Positions 56,960-64,000 of a stretch of 64,000 nucleotides of DNA are shown piece by piece. Both the position numbers and the translations under genes were made by a program. How positions within the stretch are numbered: the first letter of the stretch is position 1; every line of letters starts with the position of its first letter. The stretch spans positions 119,932 to 183,931 of the forward strand of contig NZ_ARYN01000012.1 of assembly GCF_002094855.1 (NCBI RefSeq), in the 5' to 3' direction. This DNA is from Zunongwangia atlantica 22II14-10F7 (lineage in GTDB: Bacteria; Bacteroidota; Bacteroidia; Flavobacteriales; Flavobacteriaceae). The notes beneath the pieces are model-generated. The model did no database searches. It worked only from the letters and a program-made list of their open reading frames with translations, and was not told where the DNA came from.

Positions 56960-58560
56960 TTCTTCTGAATTTCTGTGGCGATAATCGTTTTCACTTCCCG
57001 GTATATTTTCTGAAAATTCGATTCCAGTTCTTCCGGTGTCACTTCATGTTTAGGCGTAGGCAGTTCTTTTGACCATTGGGGTGCTGCGAATTTCACCTTT
57101 CGATCTTTCCCATCTGAGAAGGTCACGAACTGTCCAGGTTTTAATCGAAAGAAAAGATCTGCCCTGATCTTAGCCACTTCACGTTCACTTTTGGTAGTTC
57201 GGGTATCAAAATTCAGGTTATCACTTTTACTTACGCTAATACTTTTACGCTTTACGATCTCAAAGAAACTTTCGTAGTATTTTGCGGTTTCCGGATCGTT
57301 CACCTTTCCGAAGAACTGGTAAGACAAATTACTCAAAATGGCTTTTCCTGCTTCCCTACCGTATAGGATATCATTCTGGATCTTATCCTGAATGACATAA
57401 ACTGTCGAAATATTATAGCTTCTTAAGGTAGCCGGAATACGCTGCATATTCAATAGTCGGATCGTAGAAGCCTCTTCCATAAGAATAAAAGAACCCAGGC
57501 GATCATGCACACTCATTTGTTTGGTGATGCTATGAATAACGGTGGCGATGATAGGAGAATAGGCCGATTCGAATTTTGGATTATTCACTACGGAGATCAC
57601 TCCCGGATTTTCTGCATTATTAATATCCAGTGGAATCTCATCTTCAGAAAGCACCATAAAGATCCGTTGGGTACTAATCTTTTTAAAAGCATTAGAAAGA
57701 GTACTTTTAACCGCTGCGGTTTGGCGTTCCGATTCCACCCCATTGATAAAAGCATTGGCCATCGCCTTTGAGGTGAAATTAGAACTCAACAATTCCACCA
57801 GTTCATAGGTCGTACATTGTTGGAATATGGCAATCATATGAGGAAGCGTACAATAATGAGGATAATCTGTTTTCAATTTCCAGATCAGTCCCCCGATAAT
57901 ACCTTCCGCAGCATCATTAAAAAACTTCGAACTTCCCGAAAAGGAACTTTCTTTCTTTTCCAGCAGATTTTCCAGCAGTACCCTTGAAATTTCGTTTACA
58001 CTCTCTTCATCCAGCATATAACGTGGAGCAATGGGATTCACTTTATGAAATACCCGATCAAAAGAAATCAGGTAAAAAGGGAGCTTACTCTCTTTAAATA
58101 AGGGATAGGCAATCCTGGAGAGTTCAAAATTTTTATAGTCATGGATAATCCCACTAAAGCTATGACGGCTAAAATGTCTTAGAAATTGCGCCACGACACT
58201 TTCGGTCTTTCCACTTCCTGCCGCACCGATAATGGACACCCCGCGCCGGATATCTTTTAGTTTCATGGAACCCGAAGAAAGGGGCATCCGAAAGACATAT
58301 TGTTTTTCCGGTTTACCTTTCCCAACATGGAATAATAATTCATACATAATTGCATTAATGATCATAAGGGGCATCACTAAACGCGTCCCCACCAGCACGA
58401 ACATATCAAAATCAAAACCTTTTGAAAAGCTGATTAATAAGAGGGTAAAAATATAGCCGAGATTAATGGCATTTCCCCAGGTCGATACTTTAAGGCTGAA
58501 GTAGAAGATAATCACTGATACAGTGATAAAAAAAGTAAGAATATACAAATTGCTAAACAT
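56956..58560 (-). CDS. mobC: MobC/TraG-like type IV coupling protein
   Basis: A 534-residue protein with membrane spans in the first 80 residues, then an ATPase domain. Walker A is SIIGAAGSGKTES (about residue 112), a Walker-B-like strand is GSFILMEEAST, and YNISTVYVIQDKIQ is typical of TraG/VirD4 coupling proteins. These bring the relaxase-DNA complex to a conjugation channel. It lies 12 bases after the relaxase gene and overlaps the small downstream gene. The presence of its own coupling protein without a mating-pore set fits a mobilizable element that borrows the channel of a helper. Confidence 0.88.
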   Translation of the reverse strand: MFSNLYILTFFITVSVIIFYFSLKVSTWGNAINLGYIFTLLLISFSKGFDFDMFVLVGTRLVMPLMIINAIMYELLFHVGKGKPEKQYVFRMPLSSGSMKLKDIRRGVSIIGAAGSGKTESVVAQFLRHFSRHSFSGIIHDYKNFELSRIAYPLFKESKLPFYLISFDRVFHKVNPIAPRYMLDEESVNEISRVLLENLLEKKESSFSGSSKFFNDAAEGIIGGLIWKLKTDYPHYCTLPHMIAIFQQCTTYELVELLSSNFTSKAMANAFINGVESERQTAAVKSTLSNAFKKISTQRIFMVLSEDEIPLDINNAENPGVISVVNNPKFESAYSPIIATVIHSITKQMSVHDRLGSFILMEEASTIRLLNMQRIPATLRSYNISTVYVIQDKIQNDILYGREAGKAILSNLSYQFFGKVNDPETAKYYESFFEIVKRKSISVSKSDNLNFDTRTTKSEREVAKIRADLFFRLKPGQFVTFSDGKDRKVKFAAPQWSKELPTPKHEVTPEELESNFQKIYREVKTIIATEIQKK

Positions 58561-58572
58561 AACTGATAGGTT

Positions 58573-59598
58573 TTAATAGCCGATAGAGCTAGCTTTAATA
58601 CCGGCTTCGATTATTTTTTTAAGTTGTTTATACGCAAACCCCACTTTACTTTGGGGCAGGTGTAAAGCAGGCAATTGCATTCCTGCTTGTCGGATCATTT
58701 TAAAGGCAAGTTTTTTCTCATTAACTCCGAGACTCCTTAAGGACATAAAATATTGTTTAGGGTTTTTACTCAGGAGTTTTCTCGCTGAGTAGCTTTCCAC
58801 ATAGTTGCGATTGTATTGGAACATTTTATCAAAAGCCTTTTCCGAATGCTGAAAAAACCGATCCCGTTCAAAACCCCGTTTCACCAGTTTCCCATGCATC
58901 TTCACTTCGGAAGCCTTATACTTACTTCCCGGAGACAGGCTATAGGAGTTGGAGGCATCTTTACGGCTTACGATAATATGGATATGACTTTGCAGGCCTT
59001 CCTTTTTCATTCCCGGTTCCACCATCTGACCCCTAATTTTGTATGGTGCCTCGCGGATCAGCTTTTGAATTTCATTCTCTATTTTTTGAGAGTTTCCGGG
59101 CACCTCTCCTCGAGCTACTTTTCGAAGCTCATTTTTGAGATGTGCTATTTGTTTCGAATAGGGCTTATTTTCCCGGATAGCGATATCATTAGTCTTATAA
59201 GATCGCTCCTGTTCAATTTTCGCGAAATACTTAATATCATCAATAGAAACCGGCCGACCGCTTATTTCCCGATGAAAGGAACTCGCATATTCCTTCATCG
59301 CCTCCCGAACAAAAGCTTTAAGTTTTTCAGGATTGTTTTGAATATGTTGTAATTCATAACGGCTGGGATTAATAGTGATCGAATAATATTTAGGTTCTTT
59401 CAATTTCAGTCGATCCGTATTCCCATCAATCTCTTTGATCACCTGGAAAGGTTTGATTCCATCCTCCTGTTGATTAAAGAAAAATTCCTTTTCCGAGGGA
59501 TCTTTCCCCTGGTTTTCTTTTTCCAGATAGTTCACAAAATCCCCTGCACTTTGCGAAAAAGCGCCACCAAGCTTTTGAGGGGAGATCGTGATATACAT
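58573..59598 (-). CDS. mobB: MobB-type relaxase (DUF5712-like)
   Basis: A 341-residue protein starting MYITISPQKLGGAFSQSAG, as in Bacteroidota MobB/DUF5712 mobilization proteins. YYSITINPSRYELQHI and the His-x-His motif in LQSHIHIIVSRKD fit a relaxase metal site; the nucleophilic Tyr cannot be fixed by eye. The C-terminal part is basic. It would nick the element at oriT and pilot the strand. It lies 11 bases after the BfmA/BtgA-type gene and is followed by the coupling protein. Confidence 0.82.
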   Translation of the reverse strand: MYITISPQKLGGAFSQSAGDFVNYLEKENQGKDPSEKEFFFNQQEDGIKPFQVIKEIDGNTDRLKLKEPKYYSITINPSRYELQHIQNNPEKLKAFVREAMKEYASSFHREISGRPVSIDDIKYFAKIEQERSYKTNDIAIRENKPYSKQIAHLKNELRKVARGEVPGNSQKIENEIQKLIREAPYKIRGQMVEPGMKKEGLQSHIHIIVSRKDASNSYSLSPGSKYKASEVKMHGKLVKRGFERDRFFQHSEKAFDKMFQYNRNYVESYSARKLLSKNPKQYFMSLRSLGVNEKKLAFKMIRQAGMQLPALHLPQSKVGFAYKQLKKIIEAGIKASSIGY

Positions 59599-59609
59599 CT
59601 TAAGTTTTA

Positions 59610-60137
59610 TTAAGTTTTACGTTTTATCGCAATTTTAAACTGCTCGAATTCGGTTCTGGGAATATTCAGTTTCAGGTAATCCGCTCCAAAGGCATTCCCT
59701 TTAATTTCCACCTGTTGAAGCAGGTATTCCAAATCCTTTTGGGTAGCTTTTAAGGTCTCCTGCAATCGCGCAATTTCCAATTCCAGTTGTTCTCGGCTTT
59801 GCTCACCCGGTACAGCTTTTTGATTTTTTTCTTTAATCGATGCCGTCGGCAGGTTGCGACCTTCCAGTAATAATTCCAGCATCAGGAATCCCGGTTTTGT
59901 TTGCGTCTTTTCAATATTTTTCAGAATAGCGATCACCGCATCAATTCTTTTTTTGATAAGCTGCTCTAGGCTCACTTTGGAGGGCACCAGGCTTTCAAAA
60001 GGCGAGAGGTTATTTTTCTCAAAAAAGTCCAGGATCAGATCCAAAGTTTGGGACTGATTCGAATTGTTTTTCTTTGAAAACTCCCGAAACCTATTAGCGG
60101 TATGAGCTTTCACCTGAAGTCTTGATTTTGCGGTCAT
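59610..60137 (-). CDS. BfmA/BtgA (MobA-type) mobilization accessory protein
   Basis: A 175-residue protein with an N-terminal ribbon-helix-helix-like start (AKSRLQVKAHTANRFREFSK, then NQSQTLDLILDFFEKN) and a C-terminal coiled coil (REQLELEIARLQETLKATQK). This matches BfmA/BtgA mobilization proteins, which bind oriT and help load the relaxase. It is the first gene of the leftward mob operon, and the hairpin-rich oriT candidate lies just upstream. Confidence 0.82.
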   Translation of the reverse strand: MTAKSRLQVKAHTANRFREFSKKNNSNQSQTLDLILDFFEKNNLSPFESLVPSKVSLEQLIKKRIDAVIAILKNIEKTQTKPGFLMLELLLEGRNLPTASIKEKNQKAVPGEQSREQLELEIARLQETLKATQKDLEYLLQQVEIKGNAFGADYLKLNIPRTEFEQFKIAIKRKT

Positions 60138-60374
60138 GGCTAGTCTTTTTAGTTTTAGTGGCTATTCTCTTCCTGTATTTTCGGGGGTTTTTAGAGCATT
60201 GTATCCATCCGGGTGGCTACTTTTCTGCCTAAAAATTTTAAAACACACCGAAAAACGGGGCTTTAGACGCCTAAGAAATCGAACAACACCGTGAAACGTG
60301 TTACCCTCTTGCTATTCGATTTCGTCCCGAACACGGGACAAAATTTTCATACGTATTGGTTTACACCAAGCGCA
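60138..60374. other. Candidate oriT: cluster of stem-loops upstream of the mob operon
   Basis: Three perfect inverted repeats lie close together: GAAATCGAA (60275-60283) with TTCGATTTC (60315-60323); GTCCCG-aaca-CGGGAC (60324-60339); and TTGGT-ttac-ACCAA (60356-60369). In Bacteroidota mobilizable elements the oriT normally lies just upstream of the first mob gene and is rich in such repeats. Position and structure therefore favour oriT; the nick site cannot be named from sequence. Confidence 0.55.
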
Positions 60375-60390
60375 TTATTAGAATAGGATT

Positions 60391-60429
60391 GAAAAATTCC
60401 CCGGACAATTATGATCCGGGGAATCAAAA
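60391..60429 (-). terminator. Strong terminator facing the mob operon with no gene in front of it
   Basis: A perfect 10-base stem ATTCCCCGGA (60396-60405) / TCCGGGGAAT (60415-60424) with a nine-base loop. On the minus strand it is followed by TTTTTC; the plus-strand side has no T-run. It would stop a leftward transcript coming from 60430-61020, where no leftward gene is seen, and would insulate the oriT/mob region. Confidence 0.7.
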
Positions 60430-61022
60430 AAAGTGAAAGTCAAATACGGTGATTAATACGGCATATAAATAGCAATACATCAACACTTTAATTTACAAAA
60501 TATATAAATTCATATAACATGAATTCAACATTTGATTTGCTATGAATTGCTGCTATTTGTAGTAAAAACGGGGAAATCTGAGAAATTCAAAAAATTACGA
60601 CGGCAGATTTTCAGTGTTCACCATGTAAAAGTCGATCAAAAATTGAACACCAATTCCATCCATCTCAGCCTACAGACACTCACTACATATTCAAATCAAT
60701 TAATAATAATTTCAATGATGTCTTGTCGGCTTAAATTTTATGTTGAGTATATGCAAGTAACTACTTCTTGCTGTGATAAAAAGTATTTTCAACCAGCATT
60801 CTAACAACATAACTTTAGTAAAACTTCCAATACTTTTTAATTACAGCGAACTACTTAATAATTGATTTAATTCTATCCTTTTTAAAAAAGGATCTGTAAG
60901 CTTGTCCATCACTAAGAAGGATAATTTTTATTTAATTATATTTAAACTGATTCAGTAAATGAATCCTTGGTACACCTCTTTAGAAGGTATCTTTCTAAAA
61001 GAAAAGAGTATTTATAAATTAT
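60430..61022. other. Gene-free stretch right of the oriT candidate
   Basis: About 590 AT-rich bases. The open frames here are short and have no recognisable content or codon pattern. Because a minus-strand terminator lies at its left end, an untranslated RNA or a decayed leftward gene is possible. I see nothing else to support. Confidence 0.35.
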
Positions 61023-61565
61023 TTGATGGATTTTAATGTTGATCCCGATACCTGGTTTGTGTTTAGCATCCTCTTCATTAGTGGACTGGGACTATTTATG
61101 TTAGGTTTCATAGTAGTTCCATATCTATTAAGAAAAAAACAGCTCAAGCGATTACACTTCAAGTTTGAAAGAAAGAGCGATCGCTATGAAATGATAGAAC
61201 AAAAGATATCATCTCGTAAGGAGGTTCTTTTGGAGAAGAACAATCAGCAATTAAAAGCTGACCTGAAAGTATCACTAAAATCACTATTAAAAAGCAAAGG
61301 CTCCACAACAGAAGTTCTTAGTTTTTATTCAGATTTCGAGAAAATATATCCACATTTCACGTCTAGTCTTCAAAAGAACATCCCCAATATTACATCCAAT
61401 GAACTTAAGCTCTGTGCCCTACTACGAATGAATTTGAGCGCCAAAGAAGTGGGTGAATTGTTGAACATCACCCCAGAAAGCGTGAATAAAGCACGGTATA
61501 GATTAAGAAAAAAAATAGGCCTATCCCCTAAGGATGACTTAGATATTTTTATTTTAAACATTTAA
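61023..61565 (+). CDS. Membrane-anchored LuxR-type HTH regulator
   Basis: A 180-residue protein with one membrane span (about 11-35, WFVFSILFISGLGLFMLGF), a basic coiled-coil stretch (about 36-85) and a C-terminal HTH (ITSNELKLCALLRMNLSAKE, then LNITPESVNKARYRLRKKIG). This is the effector end of Bacteroidota LuxR-type proteins that usually carry TPR or propeller sensors; here the sensor is absent. It reads in the same direction as the hydrolase gene 94 bases on and may control it. Name and role are not established. Confidence 0.72.
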   Translation: MMDFNVDPDTWFVFSILFISGLGLFMLGFIVVPYLLRKKQLKRLHFKFERKSDRYEMIEQKISSRKEVLLEKNNQQLKADLKVSLKSLLKSKGSTTEVLSFYSDFEKIYPHFTSSLQKNIPNITSNELKLCALLRMNLSAKEVGELLNITPESVNKARYRLRKKIGLSPKDDLDIFILNI

Positions 61566-61659
61566 ATTTCAGTCAGTTAAAATCCTGTCTATTATTTGTC
61601 CATCATAGTTTTTATCATAATTCACGAGCATCTCTATAGGTTTGTTCAAAACATAAGCC

Positions 61660-63099
61660 ATGAGACTTTTCGAAATCATTTTATTAGTAAGTGCAAGTAT
61701 TTTCCCTTTCCTATTTTTATTTAAACGAGGAATTGCGAACAAGAAGTTTATCTTCATTTTAGTTGGTATAATTTTCATTCTACATCTTTTGCTGGAAGGA
61801 TTACGATGGCAAATGTTCCTATGCTATATCCTGATCCTTATAACTTTGATGCTATGGAAAAAAGCAAAGTCAAAACCATGGAATCTCTTTATAAAGATTC
61901 TTATGACAAGTAGCTACATTGTTGTTTTAGTATTGAGTTGGTCGTTACCAATGCTCTTACCGGTGTTTACATTGCCGGCACCTACAGGAAAATTTAAGAT
62001 CGGCACAAAATACATTCATATTAAAACCGACCGTCCGGAATTAATCACCCAGGACCAAAAAGATCAAAGGGAATTGATGCTTAAAGTCTGGTATCCTGCC
62101 CAGATTACAGAAGAAGGTTTGGAAGACTACCTGGATAAAGGAAGCAGACTTGGCTTTGCAACAAAATATGGTTTACCGGCTTGGTCAATGAACTACCTGG
62201 ACTTTATTAAAACCCATACCTATATACAGCCAGCAATCGCAAAAGGAAAATTTCCGGTTTTAATTTTTTCCCATGGTCACTATTCAAATGCATTTGGGTA
62301 TTATTCCCTTCTTGAAGAAATTGTAAGCCAGGGATATATTGTTATAAACATTAATCATACCTATGAAAGCACCGGCTCCATATTTCCAAACGGAGAAATA
62401 AAGCTATACAATACCACCTACGATAGCCTTAGTAATAATTCGGAACAAGCGGAAATGGTCTGGAATGCTACTCAGCAATTTCAACAGGCAGAAAATACAG
62501 AAGAAGAATATCAGGCGATTAAAGATATATTAACCGATTACGTTGCCGCTAAAAGTATTCAACGTTGGAGCAATGATATATCCTCAGTAATAGATCATTT
62601 GGAAAATGATAAGCAATTGTCTTTCATAGCAACACATATGAAGAAATCAGGCATTGGAGTTTTTGGTCATTCGCACGGTGGAGCGGCAGCGGGGCAAGCT
62701 TTACTTGACGATAAACGAATAGAAGCAGCGATCAATATCGACGGCACGCAGTGGGGAGATATGATCAATAGCACATTGAATAAAGCTTTTGCCAGTATAT
62801 CTTCAGCATGGCCAGAAGAACATCCCAATTTTAATAACCAAGCATTTCGAAATAAAAGCAATGCGGATTTTTATAACATTAGAATAAACAACACAGGGCA
62901 TTCCAATTTTATGGATATTCCGCTCATGGTCAATGTACCAGCTATTAATGAAGCCGGAGATATGGCTCCATTCAAAGCCTATGAGATAACAAACTCACTT
63001 ATACTTAAGTTTTTCAATAAATATCTCTTGAATAAACAAAACAACATCTATGCAATAGAGAATAAATTTGAAGAAGTAAGCATTCAAACGGTATTCTAG
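61660..63099 (+). CDS. Membrane-anchored alpha/beta hydrolase, PAF-acetylhydrolase/dienelactone-hydrolase-like
   Basis: A 479-residue protein. The first 110 residues hold about four membrane spans (FEIILLVSASIFPFLFLF, FIFILVGIIFILHLLL, and two more). An alpha/beta hydrolase domain follows (about 140-465), with FPVLIFSHGHYSNAFGYYSL (oxyanion region) and the nucleophile Ser in GIGVFGHSHGGAAAGQ; INIDGTQWG and NNTGHSNFMDIP are candidate Asp and His segments. It resembles platelet-activating-factor acetylhydrolase isoform II proteins. Substrate is unknown, possibly an ester or lipid. It appears to be element cargo with no link to the glycan genes. Confidence 0.78.
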   Translation: MRLFEIILLVSASIFPFLFLFKRGIANKKFIFILVGIIFILHLLLEGLRWQMFLCYILILITLMLWKKAKSKPWNLFIKILMTSSYIVVLVLSWSLPMLLPVFTLPAPTGKFKIGTKYIHIKTDRPELITQDQKDQRELMLKVWYPAQITEEGLEDYLDKGSRLGFATKYGLPAWSMNYLDFIKTHTYIQPAIAKGKFPVLIFSHGHYSNAFGYYSLLEEIVSQGYIVININHTYESTGSIFPNGEIKLYNTTYDSLSNNSEQAEMVWNATQQFQQAENTEEEYQAIKDILTDYVAAKSIQRWSNDISSVIDHLENDKQLSFIATHMKKSGIGVFGHSHGGAAAGQALLDDKRIEAAINIDGTQWGDMINSTLNKAFASISSAWPEEHPNFNNQAFRNKSNADFYNIRINNTGHSNFMDIPLMVNVPAINEAGDMAPFKAYEITNSLILKFFNKYLLNKQNNIYAIENKFEEVSIQTVF

Positions 63100-63826
63100 C
63101 ACTGCGCCCAACAGCTTTTAATGTTATGAATAAAAATAACGCAGTTTTATGAAAACAGTTTAGCCTCGATAATTTCTATAGATGTTTTAATATCCGAGAA
63201 GTACATACACGAGAAATCTTGGATTATGAATAAATCGGGAGTGCTTATATATGTTCCGTGCACTTGACGAGTGCTTTTAAAAGCCCTCTCATCAATTCCT
63301 ATAATTAAGGATAAATATCGACTTATACTTTTTCCAGAAGATTTATTTCCTATAGGGCCATCTCTAAGCCGATTTTAACACCCTTCTTTTCAATGTACAG
63401 GTGGTAAGTTTAAAAAGTGATGGCTTCAGAAGTGTAAGATCCTTATCGATAAATCATCAAAATTTCCTTTGGAGAGAAGATCTATAAAGAAATAGAATTT
63501 TGATTAGGCGGACGTCATCGAAAAATTTCGAATGCAATGAAGCCTTCCGATTTTTCATCGGTGCGTGTAATGGAGGTCTAAATTTCTTCGATGGTGTCCA
63601 AGACTTTTATCGTGAAGCGCTTTTCCCGAAATGAAGCTTTTGCGAAATATAGTGGGAATGTGCTGAACCCCTCCAGGTTTATTGTTTTAGTAGACACAAG
63701 CATTAGAACTAAAAACCTAGTCATTTTAACAGTAAACCTTAGGTCTATTAAAACTAAACTTTTAGTTTTGTCGCACCTAATCATTATTTCGTTAATTTGT
63801 GTTAGCCTACAAAAATGGAATAATAC
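63100..63826. other. Gene-free stretch between the hydrolase and RadC genes
   Basis: About 730 bases with only short, unconvincing open frames on both strands and several stops per frame. It has a mixed base composition, including GC-richer patches near 63500-63620, which suggests decayed genes or insertion remnants. I could not recognise any family in it. Confidence 0.4.
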
Positions 63827-63857
63827 AAAAAGGGAGCTTTAGGGCTCCCTTTATTTT
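63827..63857. terminator. Intrinsic terminator after the RadC-like gene
   Basis: A perfect 9-base stem AAAGGGAGC (63829-63837) / GCTCCCTTT (63844-63852) with a six-base loop. On the minus strand it is followed by TTGTATT after the T-rich stem end; on the plus strand by ATTTTT. It lies 18 bases past the RadC stop. Confidence 0.75.
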
Positions 63858-63874
63858 TCTTAAGTAATTAAGTA

Positions 63875-64000
63875 TTATAAAATTCCTTCATCGGCAAAGC
63901 TCAGGTAATTTCCTTCGCTATTGATGATCAGGTGATCTAGTAGTTTAATATCCATAAAATCACAGGCCTTTTGAATCTTGGAGGTTAGTTTTTTATCGAC
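63875..64000 (-). CDS. radC: RadC-family (JAB domain) protein, C-terminal 41 residues
   Basis: The leftward frame from the right edge reads VDKKLTSKIQKACDFMDIKL, then LDHLIINSEGNYLSFADEGI and a TAA stop at 63875-63877. This is the conserved C-terminus of RadC-like JAB-domain proteins (KLLDHLII, YSFADEG). The metal-binding HxH-SxxD part lies outside the window. Such genes are frequent on Bacteroidota mobile elements and plasmids, often as anti-restriction or repair-like cargo; the real role is not established. Confidence 0.8.
   Translation of the reverse strand, partial: VDKKLTSKIQKACDFMDIKLLDHLIINSEGNYLSFADEGIL

Larger units (their letters stand above)
18072..64000. mobile_element. Inferred integrative and mobilizable element (left end at tRNA; right end beyond window)
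   Basis: The evidence for one element is: a tRNA 3' fragment at 18072-18113; a tyrosine recombinase gene 222 bases inside it; a mobilization module with relaxase, coupling protein, BfmA/BtgA-type protein and oriT-like hairpins at 56.6-60.4 kb; and a RadC gene end at the edge, a gene often found on Bacteroidota mobile elements. Cargo is a mannan locus, a HipBST-like module and a peptide-type SusCD locus. No type IV secretion (tra) genes are visible, so it would be mobilized by another element unless such genes lie to the right. The right boundary and the claim that all of it is one unit are inference; nested or adjacent elements are possible. Confidence 0.55.

Noticed and set aside
56630..60137. 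Full conjugative (tra) system
   Set aside because: Only coupling protein, relaxase and accessory genes are seen; no VirB4/TraG-like ATPase set or pilus genes in the window.
60532..60804. 90-codon plus-strand frame right of the oriT candidate
   Set aside because: Composition is not protein-like, no recognisable motif, no good start context; treated as non-coding.
63578..63842. Overlapping 68- and 83-codon frames on opposite strands near RadC
   Set aside because: They mirror one another over the same AT-rich DNA, contain the terminator hairpin at one end, and show no family signature.

Overview
The window looks like chromosome of a marine or halophilic member of the Flavobacteriaceae (Bacteroidota; a Zunongwangia/Gramella/Salegentibacter-like organism, genus not certain). 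The signs are AT-rich DNA, four SusC-type genes (one truncated) with three SusD partners, lipoproteins with Bacteroidota-style lipoboxes, a hybrid two-component regulator, and MobA/MobB/MobC genes of the Bacteroidota type.

Left part, 1-18070, resident chromosome. A polysaccharide utilization locus (PUL) runs leftward from 11178 off the edge: susC, susD, a DUF3823 lipoprotein, GH30, GH2, GH43 and the start of a GH97 gene. A 1360-residue hybrid two-component regulator (11944-16026) diverges from it. The enzyme set suggests a galactan-rich polymer such as type II arabinogalactan; this is inference. An AspT-type transporter (16145-17764) follows and shares a two-way terminator with the regulator.

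Junction, 18039-18250. The 3' half of a tRNA gene with anticodon CAT is cut exactly at the anticodon loop. Beside it lie short tandem repeats and a CTnDOT-type tyrosine recombinase (18336-19562). Everything to the right, at least to 64000, is best read as an integrative, mobilizable element: mob genes lie at 56.6-60.1 kb and the end of a RadC gene lies at the right edge. The intact tRNA that should mark the far end is not in the window.

Element cargo 1, 19647-38108: a mannan/galacto(gluco)mannan locus. It holds two acetyl esterases, a frameshifted GH5, a 2-epimerase, a GH130 phosphorylase, a sodium symporter, a GH26 mannanase, an AraC regulator, a second GH5, a GH27 alpha-galactosidase, a TIG-domain surface protein, SusD and SusC. 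Together they form a route: cut mannan outside the cell, strip acetyl and galactosyl groups, take mannobiose across the inner membrane, epimerize it to mannosyl-glucose, and phosphorolyse that to mannose-1-phosphate and glucose. A truncated susC (38431-39210) and a lone GH2 lipoprotein (39462-42263) follow.

Element cargo 2, 42677-44380: a three-gene toxin-antitoxin module of HipBST type (HTH protein, separate HipA N-lobe, kinase with a Ser-Ile-Ser loop), preceded by three operator-like palindromes spaced exactly 61 bp apart.

Element cargo 3, 44475-55991: a leftward block with a LytTR regulator, LytS-type kinase, zinc metalloprotease, SusC, SusD and two small lipoproteins. It looks like a protein or peptide acquisition locus.

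Mobilization region, 56630-60430: a small winged-helix-like protein, MobC-type coupling protein, MobB-type relaxase, BfmA/BtgA-type protein and a hairpin-rich oriT candidate. To the right are a small membrane-anchored HTH regulator, a membrane-anchored PAF-acetylhydrolase-like enzyme, about 0.8 kb with no gene, and the partial RadC gene.
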